Assembly: GCA_964016985.1 (NCBI GenBank)
Contig: OZ024826.1
Span: 66,653,523 to 66,717,522, forward strand
Length of the DNA: 64,000 nt
Direction: 5' to 3'
From: Anodontia alba
Taxonomy: Eukaryota; Mollusca; Bivalvia; Lucinida; Lucinidae
Shown here: piece after piece, positions 54,691 through 64,000 of the stretch
Position numbering within the stretch: the stretch's first letter is position 1
Layout of the letters: the number at the start of each line of letters is the position of its first letter
The notes under the pieces: model-generated
Database searches by the model: none
Told to the model about the DNA's origin: nothing
What the model saw: only the letters and a program-made list of their open reading frames with translations
Program-made: the position numbers and the translations under genes

Positions 54691-54929
54691 AGGGAATACA
54701 GGTATTTAGTTGTAACGTATGTTATTTCTGGATCATTTTCCTCTGCATCATCAGAGCTGTACAAGGAATGACTAAGACGTACATCATCCCCGAACTTTAA
54801 TGTGAGCTAACCATACAATGTATAAAGATTTTCATGCAGAAAAAATGAATTTTAAGTTTTATAAACTTAGTACATTCTTCGTGAATTGTGTCATTTTCCA
54901 GATATCTGATTCCTCACCCACTCAGCAAT

Positions 54930-55885
54930 GGCTATTGTAAACAAAGAAAAGACACTACCTACCTCCGTGAGCAACACAGTTACTTCATCTAGCACATATA
55001 GTGCTCCTCCTATGTTTACCTCAATAAATCCTTTATGTCAGAACAATATAACCAGAATGATAATGAACTGTCACAAAAATTGAATACATAACGTTGGATA
55101 AATAGTTTCCAAACAGAATGATGTTTTGGCTAGGCTTAGCGTTATACAATCCAGTTTGACAAAGCAGTCCAGAGATATATCTGAATTAAAAGAAAGTCAA
55201 AGGTTTGTTGCTGATAAATATGACTAGGTGTCAATATCTGTTCATGTAAACAAACAAGACATTAGCAAAATACAGGGTGAGTGCATAAAACTGTCAGACG
55301 AAAATAACGATTTAAAAGGGGAGAACAGTAGTCTTAAAGAGGAGTTAATAGACTTCCAGTGTAGATCAATGAGAGAAAATTTGTTATTTATGGGTATTCC
55401 AGAAGAAACTTGGATATATAGAACAACAAAATCCTAATGGACTGACCCCAGTGGAAAGTAGTGCTTCAAACTCACATAGTACAGGTACACATAATACTGA
55501 TTCAACAATACCTAAATCATATGCGGGTGCTGTGGCAAATGAGAAAGACTGTGTGGCGAAGGTACATTAATTTTGCAAAACTATCCTGAAAATTCCTGAT
55601 CCCGAAAAATATGACATTGACGAGGCAAGCGTAGTGTAGACAAAATAAGACCCATTGTAGTTAAATTTGTAAAACGGCAACACAAAGACGAAGTAAGGCG
55701 AAAACATCAAATATGTAATTTGAAAAATTCTCCATATAATTTTGATGAACAAATGCCAAATATAATCCAGGAACGCCGAAGATCGCTTATACCGAAACTA
55801 ATAGAATTCCGTACACAAGGCAAGCGCGCAGCGCTCGTTCGAGACAGGTTGTATGTGGACGGTGTTGAATATAAGCACCAAACAC
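54930..55885 (+). pseudogene. LINE-E ORF1 protein (coiled coil plus RRM-like), decayed
   Basis: MAIVNKEKTLPTSVSNTVTS starts near 54928. Downstream are SKQNDVLARLSVIQSSLTKQ-type heptads, and DISKIQGECIKLSDENNDLK then GENSSLKEELIDFQCRSMRE, a clear coiled coil. These lead into ENLLFMGIPEE, the start of the RRM-like domain of L1-type ORF1 proteins. After a frameshift the C-terminal part continues (IRPIVVKFVKRQHKDEVRRK, near 55650; NIIQERRRSLIPKLIEFR near 55760; LYVDGVEYK near 55850). ORF1 proteins bind and chaperone element RNA. Several stops are present. Confidence 0.7.
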
Positions 55886-56500
55886 AATAGGGATTTCTTT
55901 TATATCCTGGAATGTTGAGTGTTTAAAAACCAGCTTAGAAGAACAGGAAGTATTAGATTTTATAAAAGAACACGACTTGGTGTTTTGTTGTGAAACATGG
56001 CAAACTGCTAGAGACACGTATGAAATTGATGGGTTTACGTGCATAGAGGTACCACGGCCTTCAAGTATGAGAGTACGTAAACAGTAAAGGGGCCGCGGTG
56101 GTATTTGTCTGTTATAAAGAACAACGGTATTAAAATTCTTGAAAAGAACTTTGATGGCTTTATTTGGGTTCAGCTAGATAGATCGTACTTTCACTTAGAA
56201 AAAGATGCATGTATCTGTTTCACATATATTCCCCGCAAAATAGTAAGTATTATAAGATGACAGAAATTGACCCATTTGAAACATTAGAAATCGGTGTTAG
56301 AAAATATTGTGAATACGGCGAGGTAATAATTATGTGAGACTTAAATCCGAGAATAAGCACTAACACTGATTTTACGTCTGACACTGCTACATTTGATAAA
56401 TATATTGAAGTTTGAGAGGAAATAGAAAGTGAATTTCCTTTTGACTGTTTAAATAGAGTTTCAATGGACCGTGAATGTAATATTAGATTTATGTGCTGAC
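55886..56500 (+). pseudogene. LINE-E ORF2 endonuclease domain, decayed
   Basis: WNVECLKTSLEEQEVLDFIK near 55912 starts an EEP domain (Asn of motif I). EHDLVFCCETWQTARD follows with the catalytic Glu, then IDGFTCIEVPRPSSMRVR. GEVIIM-stop-DLNPRIST near 56318-56360 corresponds to GDLNxR, with a TGA in place of the Gly codon. No RT follows within the next kilobase, so the element is 3'-truncated near 56500-56700. Confidence 0.7.
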
Positions 56501-56699
56501 TTACGAATATGTAATGTCAGGTTGTATGAGGATGCTGATATAGGCTATAATTGTGCTTTGACATCACCTAAACTTACACCAGTAATTTCTAATTTTGTTA
56601 TTCACGATTAATTCCGCTTCTCGACACATACACCTATCTAATTGTCTATCAATGCTAAATATCAACCGCCTATTGAAATTGAGAAAACAAATGTGAAAT

Positions 56700-58010
56700 A
56701 TACTCAACAAAATAATTAAAGGGTCACCAATTTCAGTTTCCCTTTGATTAACATTCAAATGTAATCCGTCAGTTGTTAAAACTATTCTGTGTGCAATATT
56801 GCTAAATGCAAACCCATTTCAATAAGTTCAACATGTAAGCAATATGTTCAGCTACCAAAATGTCAGTGGCGCGAACACTGTCAGCCTAGAAGATTCTGGA
56901 ACAAATGGGAATTTCTGAAAAATGACTTTGAACCCCAAAGTGATGTTTGTTTGTTTGTTTGTTGTTTTTTTTTTCAGAATATTTAAAATTTTCGATTTTT
57001 AGTCAAAACAATGATTTACCCCAAACACAATCTTGCAAATTCCATTTTTTAGGGGTAAAAGACACACATATATGGCCAGAAAAAGAGGTCAACCTAAAGA
57101 GGCTACAATTGCCTCTATGATTCCCCATAGACCGCGAATAAACCTTCGAGGGTACCTGTAGGAAAAATTGAGTTTCTTAATTGAAATTAAAGCTTTCTCT
57201 ATGATTTATTTGCAGTTTGAAGTCAAGACATGACGTATCATGTTCAAATGTCAATTATCCATTTTTGGTGAAAGGTAGCAATTTTTACAAATTTTAAAAT
57301 GAAAATTTTCATTTCAAAATTTGTTGTTGGAAACACTCCTTTTCGAGTTCCACTTTAAGAAACAATCAACAATATTTAAATATCTTCTGTGGTTTTGCCA
57401 TAGACTCGGTCAAAGTTTGCATATATGGAAAATTGCACTAAGTAACCATACATCTGAAGCTTTTAAAATCGCTGTCTTTGAACAACTTGATGTTTTTAGC
57501 ACCTTGACCGACAACATATAATCTTCTGAAATCAGCGTCAATCAAGGGATTAGAAACTTTAAAGATGCACTGTACAATAAAGCGTATTCAATATGCGGAA
57601 CGAGTAAACGTCCGGATTTTCACGTGGAAATTTCAAGCCTCGCAGTCAGTGGTTTTAAGTTGTACAAGCTTGTTCAAACAGTTGCTCCAGAAGAGACTCC
57701 CACTCATGATTTTCTGAAACTTGACTCCAGAAACAAAGGTCGACGCCGTTAACATTAGGAATATTCTGAACCATAAGAAAGTGACTTAATCTTAGTGCTT
57801 TTCGTACGTTTGTTCAATTTGTGCTTGTTTGGATTTGTCGGTTTCCTCTTCCTCTTGGTGTCTGCGAAGGGCTGCGGTTTGTGATTGTGACACTCCCTGG
57901 ACTTTTCTCTTACCTTTTTTTCAACCATACCAGCTTACTTCAAAAACCAGAGCCCATCCATCATCTCCTACAAATATTCGTTTCCCTTTGCACATAGAAT
58001 TTGCCATTAC
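56700..58010. other. No gene recognised
   Basis: Frames at 56789-56986, 57321-57521 and 57829-58032 (plus) show no clear motif. The part after about 57830 may be the extreme N-terminus of the RT element that starts below. Confidence 0.35.
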
Positions 58011-58016
58011 AAAAAC

Positions 58017-58625
58017 GTGCTGCAAGGTCTAAATACTGAGAACATTACTCTAAACTCCTCAGTGTATTCCTGTAAAGCCTTGGAGTTCTGCTACAATCCA
58101 GCCGGTCACATCATAACAGGAGATCTCAATATAGTCAGGAATAGCACACTCCGGGCTATTCCGGTCTTTTATTTGGAAACAGAATTCCAAATTAATTTTG
58201 GATTCTGTTGAAGAGTATGCACAGGACATGGAGGTTGATACCCTCTCTGAATGGGTTAAATCGGTATGTGTCTCAGTACTCAGCAGACATGAATCGGTAT
58301 GATCCAGATGTTGCTGCTGATTTTCTGTAATTCATGAATAGTTTGTGGTTGTTCCAGTCGACAAGGCATCTAAGAACATTGTGTTTGTTTGCAAAACACA
58401 CTATATAAACTTCTTAATGGAAGAGCTTGGTATGAGTATCATGACTGGAAACCCTACATATAATCTTACTGCTATGTCTAAGGACGAAATTCTACGAAAC
58501 CACCTTTCGATGATGCTGACATTCGGATTTTCCTCCCAAAGGAAGATATTGACCTTCCCAAATTGTACTGGATTCCTAAACTTCACAAGAATCCGTACAA
58601 GCAGAGATATATTGCGGTTTCCTCG
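58017..58625 (+). pseudogene. YIDD-box RT element, fragment 2, N-terminal part
   Basis: CYNPAGHIITGDLNIVRNST (about 58093-58152) and SVEEYAQDMEVDTLSEWVKS (about 58207-58265, with a shift) are followed by VVVPVDKASKNIVFVCKTHY (58345), NPTYNLTAMSKDEILRNHLS and DLPKLYWIPKLHKNPYKQRY (58549-58608). That last block (WxPKLHKxP) precedes RT motif 1 in this family. After AVSSG the sequence breaks off at a G-rich insertion. The homologous region is absent from the 46-kb copy. Confidence 0.65.
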
Positions 58626-59030
58626 GGGTGGTGGGGGGGGGGGGGAGGGGGAAGGGGTGCAATAGCCCCCTTTTTCAGCAAAAAGTATATGATTGACCCC
58701 ATTTTTCTGGATTGGTATATAAAAGGCCCCACTTTTCCGATATATCCCGGTACATGCACATATTTTTCGTTCAGAGATTTTTCGAGGCTGCTTGTTCTCT
58801 TGGTATTCAATGAATTGACAGCGATATTTGTCTAACTACCAACAATAAATGGGTACAAAAATCAAAGGACAGTATATGAATGGGTCAACATTACAGATGA
58901 TCTAGTATATGAATGGGTCCGTTTTTTCAAAAGCCAGGTAAATGAATGGGGTAGGTTTCGAAATACTGGCTTGAACACCTGTACCACAATTACCCCCAAG
59001 TTACACGCCGCACCCCCGCCCCCACGCAGT
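58626..59030. other. G/C-run-bounded insertion in the RT gene
   Basis: About 400 bp bounded by a poly-G/GA tract (58628-58655) and a C-rich tract (58993-59022). It interrupts the RT between the PKLHKNP block and the SIKSFDF block. ATATGAATGGGTC-type phrases occur three times inside (about 58875, 58909, 58940), suggesting a short internal repeat. Confidence 0.5.
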
Positions 59031-59089
59031 TAAAGAAGTCCTTCAGAAGTATGTGCCAGGAGTGGTGTTAATCAGATGTGGATCCTGAA

Positions 59090-60165
59090 AAACTCCAAAG
59101 AGCTCTTAGAAAACTAAAATCTCTTCATTCCGTCAGCAGTATAAAGTCTTTCGATTTCCCTACTCATGATAAATTGAAAGGAAATTATCAACCACTGTTT
59201 CTTCCATAAGAATGGTAACCGTCGCTTTCAGTATGTTGTCATTGGCTACAAAGACACACACTTCGTTCGGGATCACTCTGATGCACCACAAAAGTACTCA
59301 GATGCAGATGTCATAAATAGACATTTTTGTAGAGTTCGGCGGACGGATATTTCAGCAAACAATCGGCATACCGATGGGTACTAACTGTGCACCGTTTTTA
59401 TACTCGTATGAGACGGAGTTTGTACAAAATCTCCTCAAAGCAGACAAGAAATACCTTGCACAACAATTCAATTTCACCTACAGATATATATAGATGATGT
59501 AGTGTCTCTGAAAAACACAAAATTTGCAGAGTATTTGGAATTCATCTATCCACGTGAACTTAATTAAGAAAACAACGGAGACTGCAGCCTCCTCCTCATA
59601 CTTGGATTGTTAGCTCTACATTGACAATGGAAAGCTTACTATTAGGCTTTACGACAAACGGGATGACTTCAATTTTCCCATTGTTGACTTTCCATTCCTG
59701 AGCAGTAATATCCCTTCTGCACCAGCCTACGGCTTTTACGTTTCACAGTTAATCCGTTATGCCAGAGCCTGATCAAATTATCAGGACTTCATAGGGCGTG
59801 GGAAAAAGCTCACTACAAGATTGTTGAGCCAGGGGTATCAAAAAACCAAACTGGTAGCAACACTTGAGAAGTTTTATGGAAGACATCATGATCTGGTCAA
59901 TCCCTACAATGTGACAGTTTCCAGAATTGTTTCTGATGTTTTTTGCCAAAGTAGATTTCCAAAATCCCGGACATACGCTTCTACCTACATTTTCTTCATT
60001 CAGGCATATGGGCATGCTTACCAAGTAATGCTTACTATCCGTTGACGCTGACTACACCCTTTATTCTGCGGTCCATGCCTGTTGGTCTGAACATTATGAT
60101 TCGTCATTCGTTTACGGATTTATGAGTTTGGATTACGGCTTGGGTACTATGACCACTACTACTTA
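59090..60165 (+). pseudogene. YIDD-box RT element, fragment 2, RT and C-terminal part
   Basis: Matches fragment 1 at the DNA level from CATTCCGTCAGCAGTATAAA (59128) onward. It carries deletions near 59165-59190 and 59320-59330, and a 2-base TA gain in the TAYRYI region (about 59483-59490) that shifts frame across the catalytic YIDD. The last 74 codons are intact (59821-60045: SQGYQKTKLVATLEKFYGRH, then SRIVSDVFCQSRFPKSR), giving the C-terminal region missing from fragment 1. A further shared stretch (SDYTLYSxVHxCWSEH) runs to about 60165. Confidence 0.75.
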
Positions 60166-60174
60166 CACACGAAT

Positions 60175-60425
60175 GTATTGTTGCTAAAAAGGTATTTAAA
60201 GCTGCTAGTAAGGAGTACAAAGATATACGTACGCAAAAATCGCTTGATTTACTTTTGAATAAACGCTGCGATTACCGGAAAATATAATACGCCGTGCCAA
60301 AATAAATTTTAGAATTCAAAACAAAGGTAGCCCGGTCGTGTCCAAGAAAATTTTGGGACGAAATAAAACGATTAAACAGTACAAGAAACAGCAAAAGCTG
60401 CACTGAACTAGATACTTTTTTGATC
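60175..60425 (+). pseudogene. Possible LINE linker fragment
   Basis: ECIVAKKVFKAASKEYKDIR near 60170, then after stops KTKVARSCPRKFWDEIKRLN near 60318-60375, resembles the basic linker with an FWxxI/L block before LINE RT domains. Short and frame-broken; it could be chance. Confidence 0.3.
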
Positions 60426-60707
60426 ACTTCAAAACCCTGTATTCGTCCGAAACCGTCTTTACGTGTGACGAGGTGGAAGTGCGGGTACAACAAAATAACG
60501 ACACGAACTCCAATCTATTATCTGAAGCCGTTACGATTGATGAAGTCCCTCGAGCTATTTAGTTTAAACATATTTCATTGCCTCAAATACCAATGGGATC
60601 TGGCTACAAGTTCTGACAACATTAGTTACAGCCTAACCCCTACAACATATTAGCAATAATAACATATATATATAGCTATTAGAATACATAATAATTTTCT
60701 AACGTAT

Positions 60708-60762
60708 TAGATAGATAGATAGATAAGGCAAGACAAGGCAAGGCAAGGCAAGATAAGAAAGA
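60708..60762. repeat. (ATAG)n(GGCAA)n microsatellite, tail of LINE-B
   Basis: Lies about 150 bp past the LINE-B C-terminus on the element's 3' side. CR1/L2-type LINEs commonly end in short tandem repeats. Confidence 0.75.
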
Positions 60763-60899
60763 TGCAGTGTCAGCCGTCCTCCAGAATTTGAACAGTATAT
60801 GAGGTTGGAATAACTATCTTCTGTGGAGTTATTCGAAACGCTTGGAATCTTGAATTGCCTGAAAAAGAATAAAGTTATCCTCGTCAGGGAGAGAAGTGT

Positions 60900-61745
60900 T
60901 TCCAAAAAAAACTGCATTTAAACTGTGTTTCTGGTTTGATGGAACATTATTATTCTTTGATGAGTGTAATTATTACATTCAAAAAAGTAATGAAGGGTAG
61001 TTTCATTGTCATGGCCACAAGTGTACTCCTTGTCGTCTGTTAGATGATTTTGAAACAAGTCACAGTTTAAATCACTTCAGCTGTTGCGGATTCTTTTACC
61101 ATCTTTTTAACATTAGTGCGAAGGCTATTCCAATGAGTTACAGAAGACGGAATGCAAGATCTGCGGGCAATTTCTGCGCGGTTGTATATATTTGAAATAT
61201 TGTCTCGATTGCGTAATGGGTAATTTAAGACTTCAGCAACACGTGTTGGAATAATATTAGATATATAGTGTGGTACAAGGTTATTTGAACACTTATACAT
61301 GAAGCACATTTTCTGAAAATATCTTCTATTTGCAAGTGAGTCCCAACCTCATTCTCTATATAAGTTAACAATAGAAGTGGATCGTGTGAGACCAGTGACT
61401 GTTCTTGCAGCCTCATTTTGAAGTCTTTCTAATGCAGTTTTATCTTGCTCCGTACACCCGTCCCATACAATCGACGAGTATTCTAACAGAGGTCCTACAT
61501 AAGTTATATACATCTGATTTAATGCTTGTCTGCTGAAACTACATTTAAACTTCCGCATAATGCCAAATATCTTATAAGCCCCCTTTTGAATAGTCGCGAT
61601 GTGCGTATGCCACTGACCATTGCAAGAACTATTATTAAAATTCAATAAAGGTATGACATCGACAGGTCTGAAAGAAAACAACATGGCTACTGTTTTGATA
61701 GAATTGAAATCTACAAGCCATTTCTTAGCCCATTCTGGATATTAG
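60900..61745 (-). pseudogene. LINE-B ORF2, post-RT and C-terminal region
   Basis: From the RT end: PEWAKKWLVDFNSIKTVAML (about 61740), then WHTHIATIQKGAYKIFGIMR, QMYITYVGPLLEYSSIVWDG and CTEQDKTALERLQNEAARTV, where Val-Thr-Gly follows. A second frame gives MCFMYKCSNNLVPHYISNII, PTRVAEVLNYPLRNRDNI and SCIPSSVTHWNSLRTNV. A third, at about 61064-60918, gives CDLFQNHLTDDKEYTCGHDN and THYFFECNNY-like residues, a Cys/His cluster similar to that in the 44.3-kb fragment. Frameshifts near 61740, 61350 and 61070. Confidence 0.82.
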
Positions 61746-62262
61746 TGAGAGGTCATGATTAATTACCCCTTCTATATCTTTAAGATTTGTGGCGGAAAAG
61801 ATCAAAGAACTGTCGTCTGCAAATAATCGAACAGGACTTAAGAGGTTCTCTGCAATGTCGTTCACATATACTAAAAATAGGAGTGGTCCCAACACAGAAC
61901 CCTGCGGGACACCTGCATTTACTGATAGGAGGGAAGAAGTAGCTGAATTTATCTTAACTCTTTGTTTTCTTGAGGACAGATAATTAGAAATGCATGCAAG
62001 GAGTTTGCCCTTAATTCCATTTTGTCGAAGTTTGAATAGGAGACCTTTATGCCATACTTTGTCAAAGGCCTTTGATATGTCACAGAAAATCATAAATGAT
62101 TTCTCGTCAAAGGATTGGCAAATATGATGAAATATATCGATAAGTTGAAAAGTAGTAGAATGACCAGGTCGAAAACCAGACTGGTATTTAAACAGCAAAT
62201 GATTACTATGTAGATGGTTGTACATATGTTTAAAAACGATTCGTTCTTGAATTTTACCTAAA
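61725..62262 (-). pseudogene. LINE-B ORF2, RT palm
   Basis: LGKIQERIVFKHMYNHLHSN, YQSGFRPGHSTTFQLIDIFH, MIFCDISKAFDKVWHKGLLF (first catalytic Asp), NAGVPQGSVLGPLLFLVYVN and RLFADDSSLIFSATN with FADD at 61812-61823 form an uninterrupted ~178-codon RT core. The SRMG end runs into a stop by a one-base shift at about 61740. The PQGSVLGPLLF and FADDSS forms are typical of CR1/L2/Jockey-group LINEs. Confidence 0.9.
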
Positions 62263-62267
62263 TTGCT

Positions 62268-62570
62268 TCAGAGCGAAACTTGCCGATTATTTGCTGGTTT
62301 AGATCTATCACCCTTTTTAAATAGTGGTACAAGGTTCCCTAATTTCCAAATGTCTGGGAAAATACCATCATACAGGGAGCAATTGAATATGATATAAAGA
62401 GGCTTTGCTATAACAATTGCTATCTTTATAATCATTTTGTTGCTAATCATATCAGGCCAGAAGCTTTATTTGGGTCTAAATTTACGATGACGTCTTTAAT
62501 TTCTTCTTCTGTAATTTCAATATTGTCTAACACTTTGTCAGTGTGTTCCGAAAATGGAGGTAAACTTGCT
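62268..62570 (-). pseudogene. LINE-B ORF2, RT fingers
   Basis: VLDNIEITEEEIKDVIVNLD and PNKASG (62540-62455) are followed after a shift by DMISNKMIIKIAIVIAKPLY, FPDIWKLGNLVPLFKKGDRS and KPANNRQVSL. These are RT blocks 0-2 of a LINE. Shifts at about 62455 and 62262 separate it from the neighbouring parts. Confidence 0.85.
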
Positions 62571-63007
62571 TATGAGTTGTCTAGCGAAGAAACAGAGACA
62601 AAGTATGAATTTAAATAATCAGCCTTTTCTAAGTCAGAAACATGCCAAATAGGATCACCAGAAGCAGTAAATGTACGAAGGGGTGGTTTTGTCGATGCAG
62701 AGTCTTTCTTGTTAACAAAATGCTTTACAATTTTCCAAAATTCCTTTTTATTGCTACTAAAGTTAGTTAATAAAGAAAGTTCCAAATTATTATAAAAAGT
62801 TTCTTTTGTATGTCGTTTTAAATTATTCACTTTGTTACGAAGGTATTTATACTTTGCCCAATCGGACTGTAGTGAAGTTCGCACTGCTTTCGTTTTTAAG
62901 CGATCACGTTTTCTAGAATATCTGCGAATTTCAGAATCGTACCATGGCTTATCATTTGGTCGTATTATTACATCCCTGTGTGGGATCGACAAATTTACAA
63001 ATTCCAT
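62570..63007 (-). pseudogene. LINE-B ORF2, linker
   Basis: A 145-codon open stretch: VIIRPNDKPWYDSEIRRYSR, KRDRLKTKAVRTSLQSDWAK and YKYLRNKVNNLKRHTKETFY, then NKKEFWKIVKHFVNKKDSAS and DLEKADYLNSYFVSVSS. The PWYDSEIR...RDRL block is the hallmark of the EN-RT linker in CR1/L2-like elements and parallels PSWINAKIK in LINE-A. Confidence 0.87.
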
Positions 63008-63904
63008 AAATTAGTTAGTGAATAATTCGCAGCAGTCATTTACAGAGCATTCATAAAGACAATTCCAGTCATATGACCTTACGTTTTCCTGAAGTGTGCA
63101 AAATCTGCCCTTTTATAGAACCATACCCTGCGAGTATATGCTGATGAAACTAAATAATTATGGGGAAGCAGTATGTATGTAGCAGAATGATCTGTCATTT
63201 TATTAGGAATAGATAAAACTCCCGAATCATAACTAGTAAGATCGTCAGGAACTAAAATTGGATCCAAAAGAGCTCTGCTTCTTGTTGGAACATTTGACAT
63301 TTTGCAATGAGTTTGTCATCACGATAACATGGAGATTTCTATAGTTTTCATTCAGAAAGTCTTCATTTAGATCGCCTAAAATTATAATGTTACGACAAGA
63401 GTCCAACGCCTTTTCAATGTTACGATCTAGCGCTTCGAAAAAAGTTCGATCCTGGGATTTAGGGCTATAAAACGTACCTAAGAGAAACTTTAATACAATT
63501 TCGATCCAGATAGCTTCTTCCCAAAATATTTTGAGATCTAGTCTTCTTTTATGTAAAAGGTTTTTGTTAACGTAAACCAAAATACCACCACCATGTTGTC
63601 TTTGCGACAGGGGGTAGCAGTCAGTAGTTAAAGATATATTAACATTTTCAACACTATCATCGAGATGTGTTTCCGTAAAACACAGACAATCAAAATCGCA
63701 AAAGTTATCAATAATGTACTCTAATTTATTTCGAATACTCCGCATATTGTAATGCAGGATAGATACACAATGTTCTCGTAATGTATCATCTGGACCGGGA
63801 TTCAGTTCGACATCCCCTGACAGTATGATCAGCAGCCATACAAGAACAACGGTTTCAAGATTGTTTATACTGTTGTAAACGAGAGAGCCCAGAATAACTT
63901 TTTA
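63008..63904 (-). pseudogene. LINE-B ORF2, leader, 2A motif and endonuclease
   Basis: A continuous minus-strand frame from about 63904 to 63245 runs through LVYNSINNLETVVLVWLLII, LSGDVELNPGP and CVSILHYNMRSIRNKLEYI (Asn of EEP motif I). It goes on to CLCFTETHLDDSVENVNISL (catalytic Glu), GGGILVYVNKNLLHKRRLDL, LLGTFYSPKSQDRTFFEALD and NIIILGDLNEDFLNENY (GDLN). A shift near 63270 leads to TRSRALLDPILVPDDLTSYD and NKMTDHSATYILLP, with the Asp-His of the last motif. The domain order is complete; only one or two shifts occur before the linker. The true N-terminus is uncertain because a frameshift or stop lies at about 63905. Confidence 0.87.
63791..63817 (-). other. Canonical 2A ribosome-skipping motif, GDVELNPGP (LINE-B)
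   Basis: GDVELNPGP matches the D(V/I)ExNPGP consensus exactly and is in frame with the endonuclease that begins about 14 residues later. A hydrophobic stretch (VVLVWLLIILS) immediately precedes it. It is predicted to separate the short leader from the ORF2 protein co-translationally. Confidence 0.88.
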
Positions 63905-64000
63905 AAATATATGCAAATACTTGTCAAGATGATAAAACTAAATGAAATCTTTCCTAAATAGTTTTTCACCACCATCCCATACACCATACCATAAAACAGA

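Overview
The window looks like intergenic or intronic DNA of a marine bivalve mollusc. The base composition is AT-rich, microsatellites are very abundant, and almost every recognisable coding trace belongs to a transposable element. The strongest pointer is a pearl/HINE-type (Helentron-related) element with a long array of ~166-bp monomers, a layout known from bivalves. There are no bacterial or phage features, no rRNA, no CRISPR and no intact tRNA gene. The species cannot be fixed from sequence alone. No host gene is firmly identified; the best candidate is a short first-exon-like segment on the minus strand at 32.06-32.09 kb.

Layout. 0-1.6 kb (minus): 5' half of a LINE (LINE-A) with a hydrophobic leader, a 2A-like motif, an endonuclease and a pre-RT linker, running off the left edge. 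3.2-5.2 kb: a fold-back element and two degenerate pearl-like monomer arrays. 8-12.6 kb: palindromes, a Polinton/adenain-like protease fragment and a fold-back MITE. 13.8-14.8 kb: a dead Tc1-like transposase. 15.1-19.2 kb (plus): an almost full-length LINE (LINE-C) bracketed by (ATGT)n. 19.7-20.7 kb: a second Tc1 fragment and another monomer array. 21.0-27.96 kb: a composite HINE array of 38 monomers with one 5' end and two 3' ends. 28.2-30.8 kb: a duplicated block, an inverted repeat and the first members of a MITE family that recurs to 52 kb. 38.2-38.6 and 42.5-43.1 kb: two copies of a miniature LTR retrotransposon. 39.2-39.9 kb: a SINE inside a palindromic tandem repeat. 44.3-45.0 kb: the C-terminus of a LINE ORF2. 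46.4-47.6 and 58.0-60.2 kb: two copies of a YIDD-box (probably Penelope-like) reverse transcriptase. 48.7-49.1 kb: a 46-bp minisatellite. 52.6-56.5 kb: two consecutive decayed LINE pieces. 60.7-64.0 kb (minus): LINE-B, a nearly complete CR1/L2-like ORF2 preceded by a canonical 2A motif.

The most interesting object is the 534-bp element at 42530-43063. It has two 225-bp LTRs, an exact 18-nt primer-binding site for tRNA-Pro, a polypurine tract touching the 3' LTR and a 5-bp target duplication, but only 84 bp of internal DNA. Each LTR carries a tRNA-like segment with intact pol III A and B boxes. It is therefore a TRIM-type retrotransposon with a tRNA-type promoter inside its LTRs, similar in principle to plant Cassandra elements, which carry 5S rRNA sequence. 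A second, degenerate copy at 38.2 kb shows that it is a family.

How the parts work together: none of the non-autonomous elements (TRIM, HINE, SINE, MITEs) encodes its own machinery. They presumably depend on Ty3/gypsy, Helentron, LINE and DNA-transposon proteins encoded elsewhere. The autonomous elements in the window all carry disabling mutations.
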